DNA of 64,000 bases from Chitinophaga sancti (GTDB lineage: Bacteria > Bacteroidota > Bacteroidia > Chitinophagales > Chitinophagaceae). Location of the stretch: the NCBI RefSeq assembly GCF_034424315.1, contig NZ_CP139972.1, positions 2,852,001 through 2,916,000 on the forward strand. Reading direction: 5' to 3'. Under the pieces are notes generated by a model that saw only the letters and a program-made list of their open reading frames with translations, did no database searches and was not told the origin of the DNA. The position numbers and the translations under genes were made by a program. The number at the start of each line of letters is the position of its first letter. The first letter of the stretch is position 1. Shown here in pieces: positions 26,083 through 34,523 of this stretch.

Positions 26083-27813
26083 ATGAAAAATAATTATATA
26101 GTAAATGCTGCACTGACCACGCTACTGATCTTTGGTAGCTGTACGAAACTGGATGAAAAAGTATATGATAAGGTCGATGTTAATCAGTTCCTGACCAGGA
26201 GAGATGATGTAATCAGAGACTTCCTGCGTCCGTTTGAACACGCTTACTGGAGCATCCAGGGGAATGATGTATATGCTGCCAATGAAAACTCTTCCGACGA
26301 AATAGGCACTTATAACAGGCAGGGTGACTGGCAGGATGGTAACTATTATGCCCGTATGCATTACCACACCTGGACTACACAGGATGGTTTTACCAGCGGT
26401 GCCTGGACAGCTTTTTACCAGGGCATTGTATTAGCGACCAACTCCCTCCAGGATATGGAAAGCATTGCAGATCCAACAAAACTGAATGTCTCCACTACCG
26501 AGCTGGCTGATTTCAAAGCAGAGCTCAAAACATTGCGGGCATGGTTTTATCTCCGTGCATTTGATTTCTATCGCAATATTGAAATTATCACTGATGTAAA
26601 ACATACCACTACCGGTAATAAACAGTCTACTCCACAGGAAACCTTTGCTTACATTGAGTCAGAATTGAAAGCAGCCATTCCGGATCTGCCTAAAAGAGCA
26701 GACCTTGGCGATAAAGGTATCGGCCGCTGGACACAGGCCGGGGCAGCAGCATTGCTGGTACGTTTGTACCTGAATGCACAGGCGTATATTGGACAGGATC
26801 ATTATACTGATTGTGCCACTGTAGCACAGGACATCATTAATGGTAAATATGGTGCCTATGCACTGGATACCCGCTGGGATGCACCCTTTGACTATACCAA
26901 CAGTACAGTCAATTCTGAAACCATCTACGGTTTTCCATGTAGCCTGGCTCGTACCCACTGGCAGTATGATGGTGGTATGTTTTTCTGGAGTATGACTTAC
27001 GATGCAGCACCACTATATTGTAAGTTCACCGATTTCGGTGGTGCAAATCCACGTTTTGCACTGCAACCCGGCAGAGATGTAGACAGCGTGGAATATTCAC
27101 ATGCATTGGGTAAACCCTTTGTGAAGTTCCAGCACTACGCTGATGACCTTCGCCTGAAATTGTATAAGAACCTGGGCAACAGTACCCGCGAAGGTATGTT
27201 CCTTTATGGTTACCTGCCATACCAACATGAGGTGAATGGTGCAACAGTAACAGATACCGTTCGTGGTAATAAAGGCTCCTATCCTTTGTTTATCCGTGAT
27301 CAGGTAGGTTGGTTCCTGGATGCAAAACCAGGTACACGAATTTCAGACAAAGAATCAAACATGGGGCATGCAGATCACAACTCCGGTATCTTTATGCTCA
27401 AATATCCACTGTATCCTACTCCTGATCCAAATCGTATCACCTCTGCCTATGCAGAAGTACGCCTGTCAGAGATCTACTATTCACTGGCTGAATGCAAATA
27501 CAGGGCGGGCGATAAAGCAGCTGCTGCAAGCCTGCTGAATGCAGTACGTCAGCGTAACTATCCTGCAGGATCCCCAAGTCTGTACAAAACTGATGGTAGT
27601 CAGCTTTCAGATCAGGAAATGCTGGATGAATGGGGCAGGGAATTCCTGGGAGAAAACCGCCGCCGTACTGACCTGGTTCGCTGGGGTGTATTCAATACCG
27701 GTACCTGGTGGGATAAACAGCCTGATGCAGATAATCATACGGCGATCTTCCCTATCGGGAAAGACATTTTGGGAGCCAATCCACAGCTTGTGCAAAATCC
27801 CGGCTACGAATGA
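26083..27813 (+). CDS. SusD/RagB-family glycan-binding lipoprotein
   Basis: A 576-residue lipoprotein with lipid-attachment Cys20 (LLIFGSC), TPR-like helices and the SusD C-terminal signature DEWGREFLGENRRRTDLVRWGVF. It is the outer-membrane lid of the preceding SusC transporter. Length and motif order are normal for large SusD proteins. Gene spacing (10 bp after SusC, 22 bp before GH31) indicates one operon. Confidence 0.95.
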   Translation: MKNNYIVNAALTTLLIFGSCTKLDEKVYDKVDVNQFLTRRDDVIRDFLRPFEHAYWSIQGNDVYAANENSSDEIGTYNRQGDWQDGNYYARMHYHTWTTQDGFTSGAWTAFYQGIVLATNSLQDMESIADPTKLNVSTTELADFKAELKTLRAWFYLRAFDFYRNIEIITDVKHTTTGNKQSTPQETFAYIESELKAAIPDLPKRADLGDKGIGRWTQAGAAALLVRLYLNAQAYIGQDHYTDCATVAQDIINGKYGAYALDTRWDAPFDYTNSTVNSETIYGFPCSLARTHWQYDGGMFFWSMTYDAAPLYCKFTDFGGANPRFALQPGRDVDSVEYSHALGKPFVKFQHYADDLRLKLYKNLGNSTREGMFLYGYLPYQHEVNGATVTDTVRGNKGSYPLFIRDQVGWFLDAKPGTRISDKESNMGHADHNSGIFMLKYPLYPTPDPNRITSAYAEVRLSEIYYSLAECKYRAGDKAAAASLLNAVRQRNYPAGSPSLYKTDGSQLSDQEMLDEWGREFLGENRRRTDLVRWGVFNTGTWWDKQPDADNHTAIFPIGKDILGANPQLVQNPGYE

Positions 27814-27835
27814 TTTTTAACTAACAATAGAATAG

Positions 27836-29968
27836 ATGTTAAAGGTTTCAACGTGCTTCTTATTCATGCTGCTTGGTTGTGCGGCACAGGCACAAAATAT
27901 CAAAGTCCGGCAATCGGGACTTGTAGGCAATTCAATTGCCGTCTTTATTCCGGAAGGCTTTGATGCATCGAAAACGCCATCGTTAATGCTACAACGTGAA
28001 CCGGTGATCAAAGGTAAGGTACCAGCTAACTGGCATATCGTACCTACATTTTCCGGAACCGGTGCCAGCGTTCAGTTAGATGGAGACATCAGCCTGTATG
28101 GAGGTGGTGAAGTAACAGGACCATTGCTGAGAAACGGGCAAACTATCAAACTCTGGAATACTGACAACGGCGCTTATGGTACTGATAGTGGTAAAAGACT
28201 GTATCAGACGCACCCATGGGTGATCGGTGTAAGAAAGAATGGTACCGCCTTCGGGATCTTGTTTGAAAGTCAGTGGAAATCTACATTGACCACCAATTCC
28301 GACAAGGTATCATTTAATACAGAAGGAGGTACGCCTTTCCGGGTATTTGTCATCGACCGCTCCTCTCCACAGGAAGTAGTGAAAGGACTCGCGGAACTGA
28401 CAGGTACCATGGAAATGCCACCCAGATGGGCCCTGGGATATCAGCAATGCAGGTTCTCTTATCTCTCAGCACAACGTGTAAAGGAAATTGCCGACACCTT
28501 CCGTCTCAAACAGATTCCATGTGATGTGATCTGGATGGATATAGATTATATGGATGGTTTCAGGGTCTTTACCTTTAATAAAAACACTTTCCCAAATCCG
28601 AAGCAGCTGAATGCTGATCTGCATGCAAAGAACTTCCGTTCCGTATTCATGATCGATCCGGGCGTAAAAGCAGATCCATCCTACGGGGTGTATCAGTCAG
28701 GTACGGCAAAGGATGTGTGGGTGAAAGATACCGCTGGTAAGGAATATCATGGCAAGGTATGGCCGGGTGATTGCGCTTTTCCTGACTTTACTATTCCCCG
28801 TACAAGGCAATGGTGGTCCGGTTTGTATCGCAACTTCATGGCCAATGGTATAGACGGGATCTGGAATGATATGAATGAACCGGCGGTAATGGATGGAAAC
28901 CTGGGTACAATGCCTTTCAATACGCCTCACCGCGGTGGTGGCGGATTACCGGCTGGACCACACCTCCTGTATCACAATGCTTATGGCAGACTGATGGTAC
29001 AGGCAACCCGCGAAGGGGTGATGGCAGCGAATCCTGACAAACGACCTTTCATTCTCACAAGAGCGAACCTGCTGGGTGGACAGCGCTTTGCAGCTACCTG
29101 GACCGGCGATAACCTGGCAGCAGCACCATTTATGAAAGTATCTGTGCCCATGTCCATTACACTGGGTTTATCAGGCCAGCCATTTAGCGGACCGGATATC
29201 GGAGGTTTCTTAGAGAATACATCCGGTGAACTCTGGGCCGACTGGATTGGATTTGGAAACCTCTTACCATTTGCAAGAGGTCACGCCTGCGCAGGTACGA
29301 ACAATAAGGAGCCATGGGCATTTGGGGCAGAGATCGAAAAAACTTCCCGCATTGCCCTGGAACGCAGGTATCGCTTACTGCCATATCTCTATACCTTGTT
29401 TTACAAAGCACACCAGACCGGATTACCGGTTATGGAACCAGTCTTCTTCAATGATCCTGCAGACAGCAGGCTGAGAGCCGAAGACCAGGCATTCCTGCTG
29501 GGTGATGACCTGCTGGTGATTCCTTCTTTTGCCCAAAACCCTGCATTGCCCAAAGGAACCTGGGAACAATTGCAGCTGGTGGATGGCGATAGCCAGGATG
29601 CACACCAGGCAAGGTTGATGCTCAAAGGTGGAAGTATTATTCCTGTAGGTAAAACGATCCAGTATACCAACGATAATTCCCTGGATGAACTGACCTTGTA
29701 TATTTGCCTGGATAATGCAGGTAAAGCAAGCGGAGAATTATACTGGGATGCCGGTGAAGGATGGGCCTTTAAAAAAGGGATGTATAGCCAGCTGAAGTTC
29801 CAGGCAAAAGAAGAGAAAGGCGTGACGAAAATCAGCCTCGCCTCACGGAATGGGCAATACGAAATAGACAAAGACATCCATACCGTAAAAGCTATCGTAT
29901 TGAAGAATGGACAAAGATATGAAGGAACGATACAGCTGAAAGGCGGAGAAATCAAAACAGGTAATTAA
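27836..29968 (+). CDS. GH31 family alpha-glycosidase
   Basis: A 710-residue exported enzyme (MLKVSTCFLFMLLGCAAQAQ; either signal peptidase I cleavage or lipidation at Cys15). GH31 motifs are clear: DVIWMDIDYMDGFRVFTF, GIWNDMNEPAV with nucleophile D345, and ATWTGDN with acid/base D425; SGPDIGGFLE follows. The C-terminal beta domains are present. Family members hydrolyse alpha-glucosides, alpha-xylosides or related linkages. As the last gene of the SusCD operon it points to an alpha-glucan or similar substrate. A rho-independent terminator follows within 10 bp. Confidence 0.9.
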   Translation: MLKVSTCFLFMLLGCAAQAQNIKVRQSGLVGNSIAVFIPEGFDASKTPSLMLQREPVIKGKVPANWHIVPTFSGTGASVQLDGDISLYGGGEVTGPLLRNGQTIKLWNTDNGAYGTDSGKRLYQTHPWVIGVRKNGTAFGILFESQWKSTLTTNSDKVSFNTEGGTPFRVFVIDRSSPQEVVKGLAELTGTMEMPPRWALGYQQCRFSYLSAQRVKEIADTFRLKQIPCDVIWMDIDYMDGFRVFTFNKNTFPNPKQLNADLHAKNFRSVFMIDPGVKADPSYGVYQSGTAKDVWVKDTAGKEYHGKVWPGDCAFPDFTIPRTRQWWSGLYRNFMANGIDGIWNDMNEPAVMDGNLGTMPFNTPHRGGGGLPAGPHLLYHNAYGRLMVQATREGVMAANPDKRPFILTRANLLGGQRFAATWTGDNLAAAPFMKVSVPMSITLGLSGQPFSGPDIGGFLENTSGELWADWIGFGNLLPFARGHACAGTNNKEPWAFGAEIEKTSRIALERRYRLLPYLYTLFYKAHQTGLPVMEPVFFNDPADSRLRAEDQAFLLGDDLLVIPSFAQNPALPKGTWEQLQLVDGDSQDAHQARLMLKGGSIIPVGKTIQYTNDNSLDELTLYICLDNAGKASGELYWDAGEGWAFKKGMYSQLKFQAKEEKGVTKISLASRNGQYEIDKDIHTVKAIVLKNGQRYEGTIQLKGGEIKTGN

Positions 29969-29975
29969 TGCGTAT

Positions 29976-30008
29976 AAAGGCATCGACAATAGTCGGTGCC
30001 TTTTTTTT
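29976..30008 (+). terminator. rho-independent terminator of the SusCD-GH31 operon
   Basis: Stem AAGGCATCGAC / GTCGGTGCCTT with a short AATA-like loop, followed by eight T residues. It starts 8 bp after the GH31 stop codon. Confidence 0.85.
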
Positions 30009-30112
30009 AATACCTGGTGCCCCACTCATTACTATTGCCAACACTGTCTTCTTGTATTGAAGCTGCTCAAAATTAATTCGTCAATATTATTGATGACATT
30101 TTTTATACAAAA

Positions 30113-30145
30113 TTTGTTTTTTATAAAATTAAATACATATCTTTG
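30113..30145 (+). promoter_or_regulatory. Bacteroidota-type promoter of tRNA-Gly
   Basis: TTTG at 30113-30116 and TATCTTTG at 30138-30145 match the -33 TTTG and -7 TAnnTTTG elements with 21 bp between them. The predicted start of transcription is about 50 bp upstream of the tRNA. Confidence 0.6.
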
Positions 30146-30203
30146 CAATCCCAACGAAAAAACAAGGGTTTCTTTCGAAGGAAAATAAAGTTCTTATATA
30201 CAA

Positions 30204-30276
<73 letters not shown>

Positions 30277-30281
30277 CACAG

Positions 30282-30319
30282 AAAAAAAGCCTGATAAGAA
30301 TACTTATCAGGCTTTTTTT
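30282..30319 (+). terminator. strong rho-independent terminator after tRNA-Gly
   Basis: A perfect 17-bp stem (AAAAAAAGCCTGATAAG and its complement) with loop AATA, ending in a run of seven T. The A/T flanks let it work in both directions. It begins 6 nt after the tRNA. Confidence 0.9.
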
Positions 30320-30433
30320 ATACCTTTTTCAATCGTGTCAAACGACCATAGTCTGATTCTTTAAAACGGGGCCTTATTAGGACTATAATAATATTAATGT
30401 ATTTTTACATTCGTTTTTATATCCTATATCCCT

Positions 30434-31393
30434 ATGCTTAAAATAAAAGAGAACGAAACACCGCTGTCAGAAGAGGCAATTGTCAAAATCAAAGAATACC
30501 GTTACGATTTCCTGAAATTCTTCCTGGGCACCTTCATCATTGGCGTAGCCGGTATTATCACCACCTGTATTTATAAAGGCTACGAGCTCAAAATCGCTTC
30601 CCGTCAAACGGAGAACCAATACCTGAACTCCTACATCACACAATACAATAACCTGTATACCTCCGATTCGCTCGGCAAATATGACAAGATCGCCGAGATG
30701 TTCGAAGTACTGTCTATCGCCACAACTGACGCTGATATGCAAATGAGATGGGATTCTCTCAGGCGTTATTTCCAGGGTAAGATCCAGGTGATCACTGATT
30801 CCATCGGCCGGTACAAAGATTCCGTATCAGTGGTTTCTATCAAAGTAGACAGTTTCAAACAGGCGCAGCAAGACCTGGAAGTTAAGATCAGTACACTCGC
30901 TAAAGCAAACCCTGATGGTAATGCCGCAAAGATTGAGAAACTACAGGTGCAACAGGAACAGCTGAGAGATAGCGTATCTACGAGACAACTACAACTGAAC
31001 AGGTTCGCCAGCATCAAACTGAATGCAGAAAAGTATGCAATAGAGCGCATGATCCATCCACCTACCAGCTTACCAGCTCCTGAAAAGAATTATGAAATTG
31101 TATATGACCTGGACCGGTATACTGCCTTAGGGAATACCAGTGAAATCATAGAAGGTATTGCTGTAAGGGTGAATAGCATCAATGAACAAACAGGTGCAGT
31201 TTCGCTGACCATTGACAGGAATGATCATAATGCACAAACAATGGAATTAAAAGCCGGTGCCAGTACACCAATGCTGACATTCGGAGACGATTCCTTCCAG
31301 GTGAAAGTAACGATGAAAAGTTGTGAGGCACACATTATGCCGGGCAAGAAAGTAGCCAAGTACCAGATTATTGTGCAAAAACTGAGAGCATAA
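30434..31393 (+). CDS. membrane-anchored coiled-coil protein, unknown
   Basis: A 319-residue protein. A short cytoplasmic N-terminus is followed by one transmembrane helix at about 30-48 (FFLGTFIIGVAGIITTCIY). Residues 110-205 are heptad-rich (VDSFKQAQQDLEVKISTLAK, KIEKLQVQQEQLRDSV) and likely form a coiled coil. The C-terminal 100 residues look beta-rich (GAVSLTIDRNDHNAQTMELK) and globular. No family is recognised. It stands alone after the tRNA terminator. Confidence 0.7.
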   Translation: MLKIKENETPLSEEAIVKIKEYRYDFLKFFLGTFIIGVAGIITTCIYKGYELKIASRQTENQYLNSYITQYNNLYTSDSLGKYDKIAEMFEVLSIATTDADMQMRWDSLRRYFQGKIQVITDSIGRYKDSVSVVSIKVDSFKQAQQDLEVKISTLAKANPDGNAAKIEKLQVQQEQLRDSVSTRQLQLNRFASIKLNAEKYAIERMIHPPTSLPAPEKNYEIVYDLDRYTALGNTSEIIEGIAVRVNSINEQTGAVSLTIDRNDHNAQTMELKAGASTPMLTFGDDSFQVKVTMKSCEAHIMPGKKVAKYQIIVQKLRA

Positions 31394-31426
31394 AAAATGA
31401 ACTTGTATCAATAAAATCACCCGGGG

Positions 31427-31629
31427 TTAATTCGAGGGGCTGACCTGCCCGCTCCGCTCTGATTCAATCCGCAATTCAATTGGCTGCCCTCTCCAAATAA
31501 TTGGCTCATCTGGGATCAGGCATCCCATATCATTTAATGTATACTTCATAATCTTCTAAAATGACTCCATTAACCTGGCGGCTTATGGATATATGCAATC
31601 TATGTACCCCAGGATCAACAAGTTTAAGT
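31427..31629 (-). pseudogene. possible decayed coding remnant on the minus strand
   Basis: In the 284-bp gap, two minus-strand frames read like pieces of one protein: DPGVHRLHISISRQVNG / VILEDYEVYIK then a stop, and, one frame over and overlapping its end, NDMGCLIPDEPIIWRGQPIE. A single frameshift near 31518 would join them. There is no credible start codon for the first piece. It may be a broken gene or coincidence; no family was recognised. Confidence 0.2.
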
Positions 31630-31677
31630 TATTCCCCAGGTCAAAAATTTTTCTTAATTTAATACAAATTAACCTCA

Positions 31678-32085
31678 ATGAGTATTAGAACACGTTTATT
31701 CTCCCAGATAAACAATGAAATACTTTCATTGGAACAGGTGCTGCATACCATCCGTGCTATCCGGCCGGAAGACGTCAGGTATTTTAACGATGGCTGTTTT
31801 GCCACCCTGCACCACAAACTGTTCATCACCTGCAAAGAGCAGGATCCCGAAAATATTTCATTCCGCTACGACGACAACTCCGGGGAAGCCTGGTTTGGGG
31901 TCACCAAACCAAATACCTCCATCCTCACCGATGCAGGCGATGAATACCACGTTCCCCTCTTTTCATTTGTATCCCGTGAAAAAGCAATGCAAATTATCAC
32001 CGAGTTCTTTAACAACCCGGCCCAAAAACCACCTTCGATCCTCTGGGAGCCGGCTGAACAGTTCGAGTGGCCTTACTCCTTGTAG
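31678..32085 (+). CDS. small soluble protein, weakly immunity-protein-like
   Basis: A 135-residue protein without signal or membrane segment. The order of features (FATLHHKLFITCKE, GEAWFGVTK, FSFVSREKAMQIITEFFNNP, and PSILWEP near the end) is loosely reminiscent of Imm1-type immunity proteins, which end in a similar eF...P..i.W pattern. This is a visual resemblance only. It stands alone without a recognisable toxin gene next to it. Confidence 0.55.
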   Translation: MSIRTRLFSQINNEILSLEQVLHTIRAIRPEDVRYFNDGCFATLHHKLFITCKEQDPENISFRYDDNSGEAWFGVTKPNTSILTDAGDEYHVPLFSFVSREKAMQIITEFFNNPAQKPPSILWEPAEQFEWPYSL

Positions 32086-32165
32086 TTTCCCTCCATTTTA
32101 TTGTATAATCTATTGTTAATGAATTTGTGGCATCCTATATGCTGCCAATTCCCCAAATAGGAATT

Positions 32166-32327
32166 ATGGAATCACATGCCGTTAAGATCATCGACATCCT
32201 CGATGTGCCCCACAATGTAAAATGCCTTAGGCAGGAAAAACCTGGTGGATACAGCTTCGTTCCCGGACAAGCTACTTTCTATTCCCGGCTGGGAAAAAGA
32301 ACGGCACCCTTTCTTACCAACCCGTAG
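32166..32327 (+). pseudogene. frameshifted N-terminal remnant of a flavodoxin-reductase-like gene
   Basis: The frame from 32166 reads MESHAVKIIDILDVPHNVKC and EKPGGYSFVPGQAT, the start of Bacteroidota FAD-binding flavodoxin/ferredoxin reductase proteins. After GQAT the match moves to another frame, where the DNA reads IPGWEKERHPFLPTR, the expected next motif (PGWEKEKRPFTFTS in intact relatives, from memory). The rest of the gene is missing. So this is a short frameshifted remnant just upstream of transketolase. Confidence 0.65.
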
Positions 32328-32366
32328 ATAAACTACACATACACTTACTCACAATTAATTATTTTT

Positions 32367-34388
32367 ATGACTGACACTTCAGCAACAGTAAAGTCTACCT
32401 CAATAGACGATCTCTCTGTCAATACCATTCGCTTTTTGTCTATCGATGCCGTACAAAAAGCCAATTCCGGCCACCCCGGTTTACCATTAGGCGCAGCACC
32501 CATGGCATATGTGTTATTCAACCGTATCATGCGCTACAATTCCAGCGATCCGAAATGGTTTAACCGCGATAGATTCGTATTATCTGCAGGGCACGGTTCT
32601 GCATTATTATACAGCATGCTTCACCTCACAGGTTATGACCTCTCCCTGGAAGATCTGAAACAATTCAGGCAACTTCATTCCAGGACGCCCGGGCATCCTG
32701 AAAGTATGTTTACCCCAGGGGTAGAAGTAACCACTGGTCCATTAGGCCAGGGTCTTGGCAATGCAATCGGTATTGCATTGGCCGAAGCACATCTGGCAGC
32801 TAAATATAACCGGCCTGGTCATAATGTAGTAGACCACTTCACGTATGTTATTGCCAGTGATGGCGACATGATGGAGGGTGTTGCTTCAGAAGCCTCTTCC
32901 CTCGCCGGTCACCTGAAACTAGGTAAACTCATATGCCTGTATGATGATAACAAGATTTCACTGGATGGCCCTACCAGCCTCGCCTTTACAGAAGATGTAC
33001 TAAAGAGGTATGAAGCCTACGACTGGCATGTACAGATTGTGGAAGACGGAAATGACCTGGATGGCATCGAAGCCGCTGTAAAAAAGGCACAGGCAGTAAC
33101 TGACAAACCTTCGATCATTGCAGTACGTACCATTATTGGTTATGGTAGTCCGCTGGCTGATTCCAATAAAGTACATGGTAGTGCCATGGGCGAAGAAAAT
33201 GTGCGCAAGACAAAAGAATTTTATGGTGCAGACCCTGATAAACAATTCTACGTGCCTGCAGCAGTAAAAGAACACATGCTGCTCCGCACAAAAGAAGGTG
33301 CCAAATTACAAGAGGAATGGAACCAGCTGTTTGATGCCTATAAAGCAGCTTTCCCTGCCGAAGGAAAAGAACTGGCACTCAGCGCTCATGATGAATTGCC
33401 GGAAGGATGGCAAAAGAGCCTGCCGGTATTTACACCGGCAGATGGTGCGCTGGCTACCCGCCAGGCTCATGGTAAAGCCCTGCTGGCTTTAAAAAAAGCA
33501 ATTCCTTACATATTTGGAGGCAGTGCAGACCTTGCTTCTTCCAATGATATGCCTTTGGATGCCAAACTGAGTTTCCAGCCGGATCATTATGAAGAAACAA
33601 ATATCTGGTTCGGAGTGCGGGAACATGGTATGGGCGCTATCCTGAATGGCATGGCAGCACACAAAGGGGTGCGTGTGTACGGTGGTACTTTCCTCACCTT
33701 CTCTGATTATATGAAAGGGTCCATTCGCCTGGCTGCACTTACAAAGGCACCAGTGACTTATATTTTCACACACGATAGTGTAGGCCTTGGTGAAGATGGC
33801 CCTACGCACCAGCCCATAGAACAGGTAACTGCACTGCGCATCGTGCCTAACCTGGTAACGATCCGTCCTGCAGATGCCAATGAAACCGTGCAGGCATGGC
33901 GGCTGGCACTGGAACGAAAAAAAGGACCGGTAGCCCTGATCTTAAGCCGCCAGAAATTGCCGGTGCTGGATCAGTCAAAATTTCCTTCTGCCGAAAACGT
34001 AGCCAAAGGTGCTTATGTGCTGCAGGATAAGGGGGAGGAATTGCAATTGATCCTCATCGCTACAGGTTCTGAAGTATCACTGGCACTGGCTGCACAGGAG
34101 CAGTTAAGTAAAGATGGTATTTCCAGCAGGGTGGTGAGCATGCCATCATGGGAACTGTTTGAAGAACAGGATGCGGCTTACAAAGAAAGTGTACTGCCGA
34201 AGAAACTGGTAAAAAGACTATCTATCGAAGCCCTCACCCCTATTGGATGGGATAGGTATGTGGGTCCGGAAGGAAAGGTGCTTGGCCTGAATCGCTTTGG
34301 TGAATCCGGACCGGGAGAAGAAGTGCTGAAAGCGTTAGGATTCTCTGTAGAGAATGTAGTGGCTGAGGCAAAGAAACTGATCGGTTAA
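32367..34388 (+). CDS. tkt: transketolase
   Basis: A 673-residue enzyme of normal length. Thiamine-diphosphate and substrate motifs are visible: [68 protein letters not shown], the ThDP motif [36 protein letters not shown] and [19 protein letters not shown]. It transfers two-carbon ketol units in the non-oxidative pentose phosphate pathway in the cytoplasm. It is monocistronic, with a terminator 12 bp after the stop. Confidence 0.97.
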   Translation: MTDTSATVKSTSIDDLSVNTIRFLSIDAVQKANSGHPGLPLGAAPMAYVLFNRIMRYNSSDPKWFNRDRFVLSAGHGSALLYSMLHLTGYDLSLEDLKQFRQLHSRTPGHPESMFTPGVEVTTGPLGQGLGNAIGIALAEAHLAAKYNRPGHNVVDHFTYVIASDGDMMEGVASEASSLAGHLKLGKLICLYDDNKISLDGPTSLAFTEDVLKRYEAYDWHVQIVEDGNDLDGIEAAVKKAQAVTDKPSIIAVRTIIGYGSPLADSNKVHGSAMGEENVRKTKEFYGADPDKQFYVPAAVKEHMLLRTKEGAKLQEEWNQLFDAYKAAFPAEGKELALSAHDELPEGWQKSLPVFTPADGALATRQAHGKALLALKKAIPYIFGGSADLASSNDMPLDAKLSFQPDHYEETNIWFGVREHGMGAILNGMAAHKGVRVYGGTFLTFSDYMKGSIRLAALTKAPVTYIFTHDSVGLGEDGPTHQPIEQVTALRIVPNLVTIRPADANETVQAWRLALERKKGPVALILSRQKLPVLDQSKFPSAENVAKGAYVLQDKGEELQLILIATGSEVSLALAAQEQLSKDGISSRVVSMPSWELFEEQDAAYKESVLPKKLVKRLSIEALTPIGWDRYVGPEGKVLGLNRFGESGPGEEVLKALGFSVENVVAEAKKLIG

Positions 34389-34400
34389 TGGCAAGCATAT

Positions 34401-34447
34401 AAAAAAAGGGAAGGCTGCTGAACGTAGGCCTTCCCTTAATTTTTTAT
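34401..34447 (+). terminator. rho-independent terminator of transketolase
   Basis: Stem AAGGGAAGGC / GCCTTCCCTT with a loop of about 12 nt, followed by AATTTTTT. It lies 12 bp after the transketolase stop. Confidence 0.8.
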
Positions 34448-34483
34448 CAAAAAAAAACGCCACTACCTTGAAAGGTAGCGGCG
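34448..34483 (-). terminator. rho-independent terminator of the S9 peptidase operon
   Basis: Read on the minus strand, stem CGCCGCTACCTT / AAGGTAGTGGCG (one G-T pair) followed by seven T. It lies about 40 bp after the S9 peptidase stop and back to back with the transketolase terminator. Confidence 0.8.
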
Positions 34484-34523
34484 GTTCATTTTATCAACCA
34501 AAATCAAAATCAAAAATTTATAT

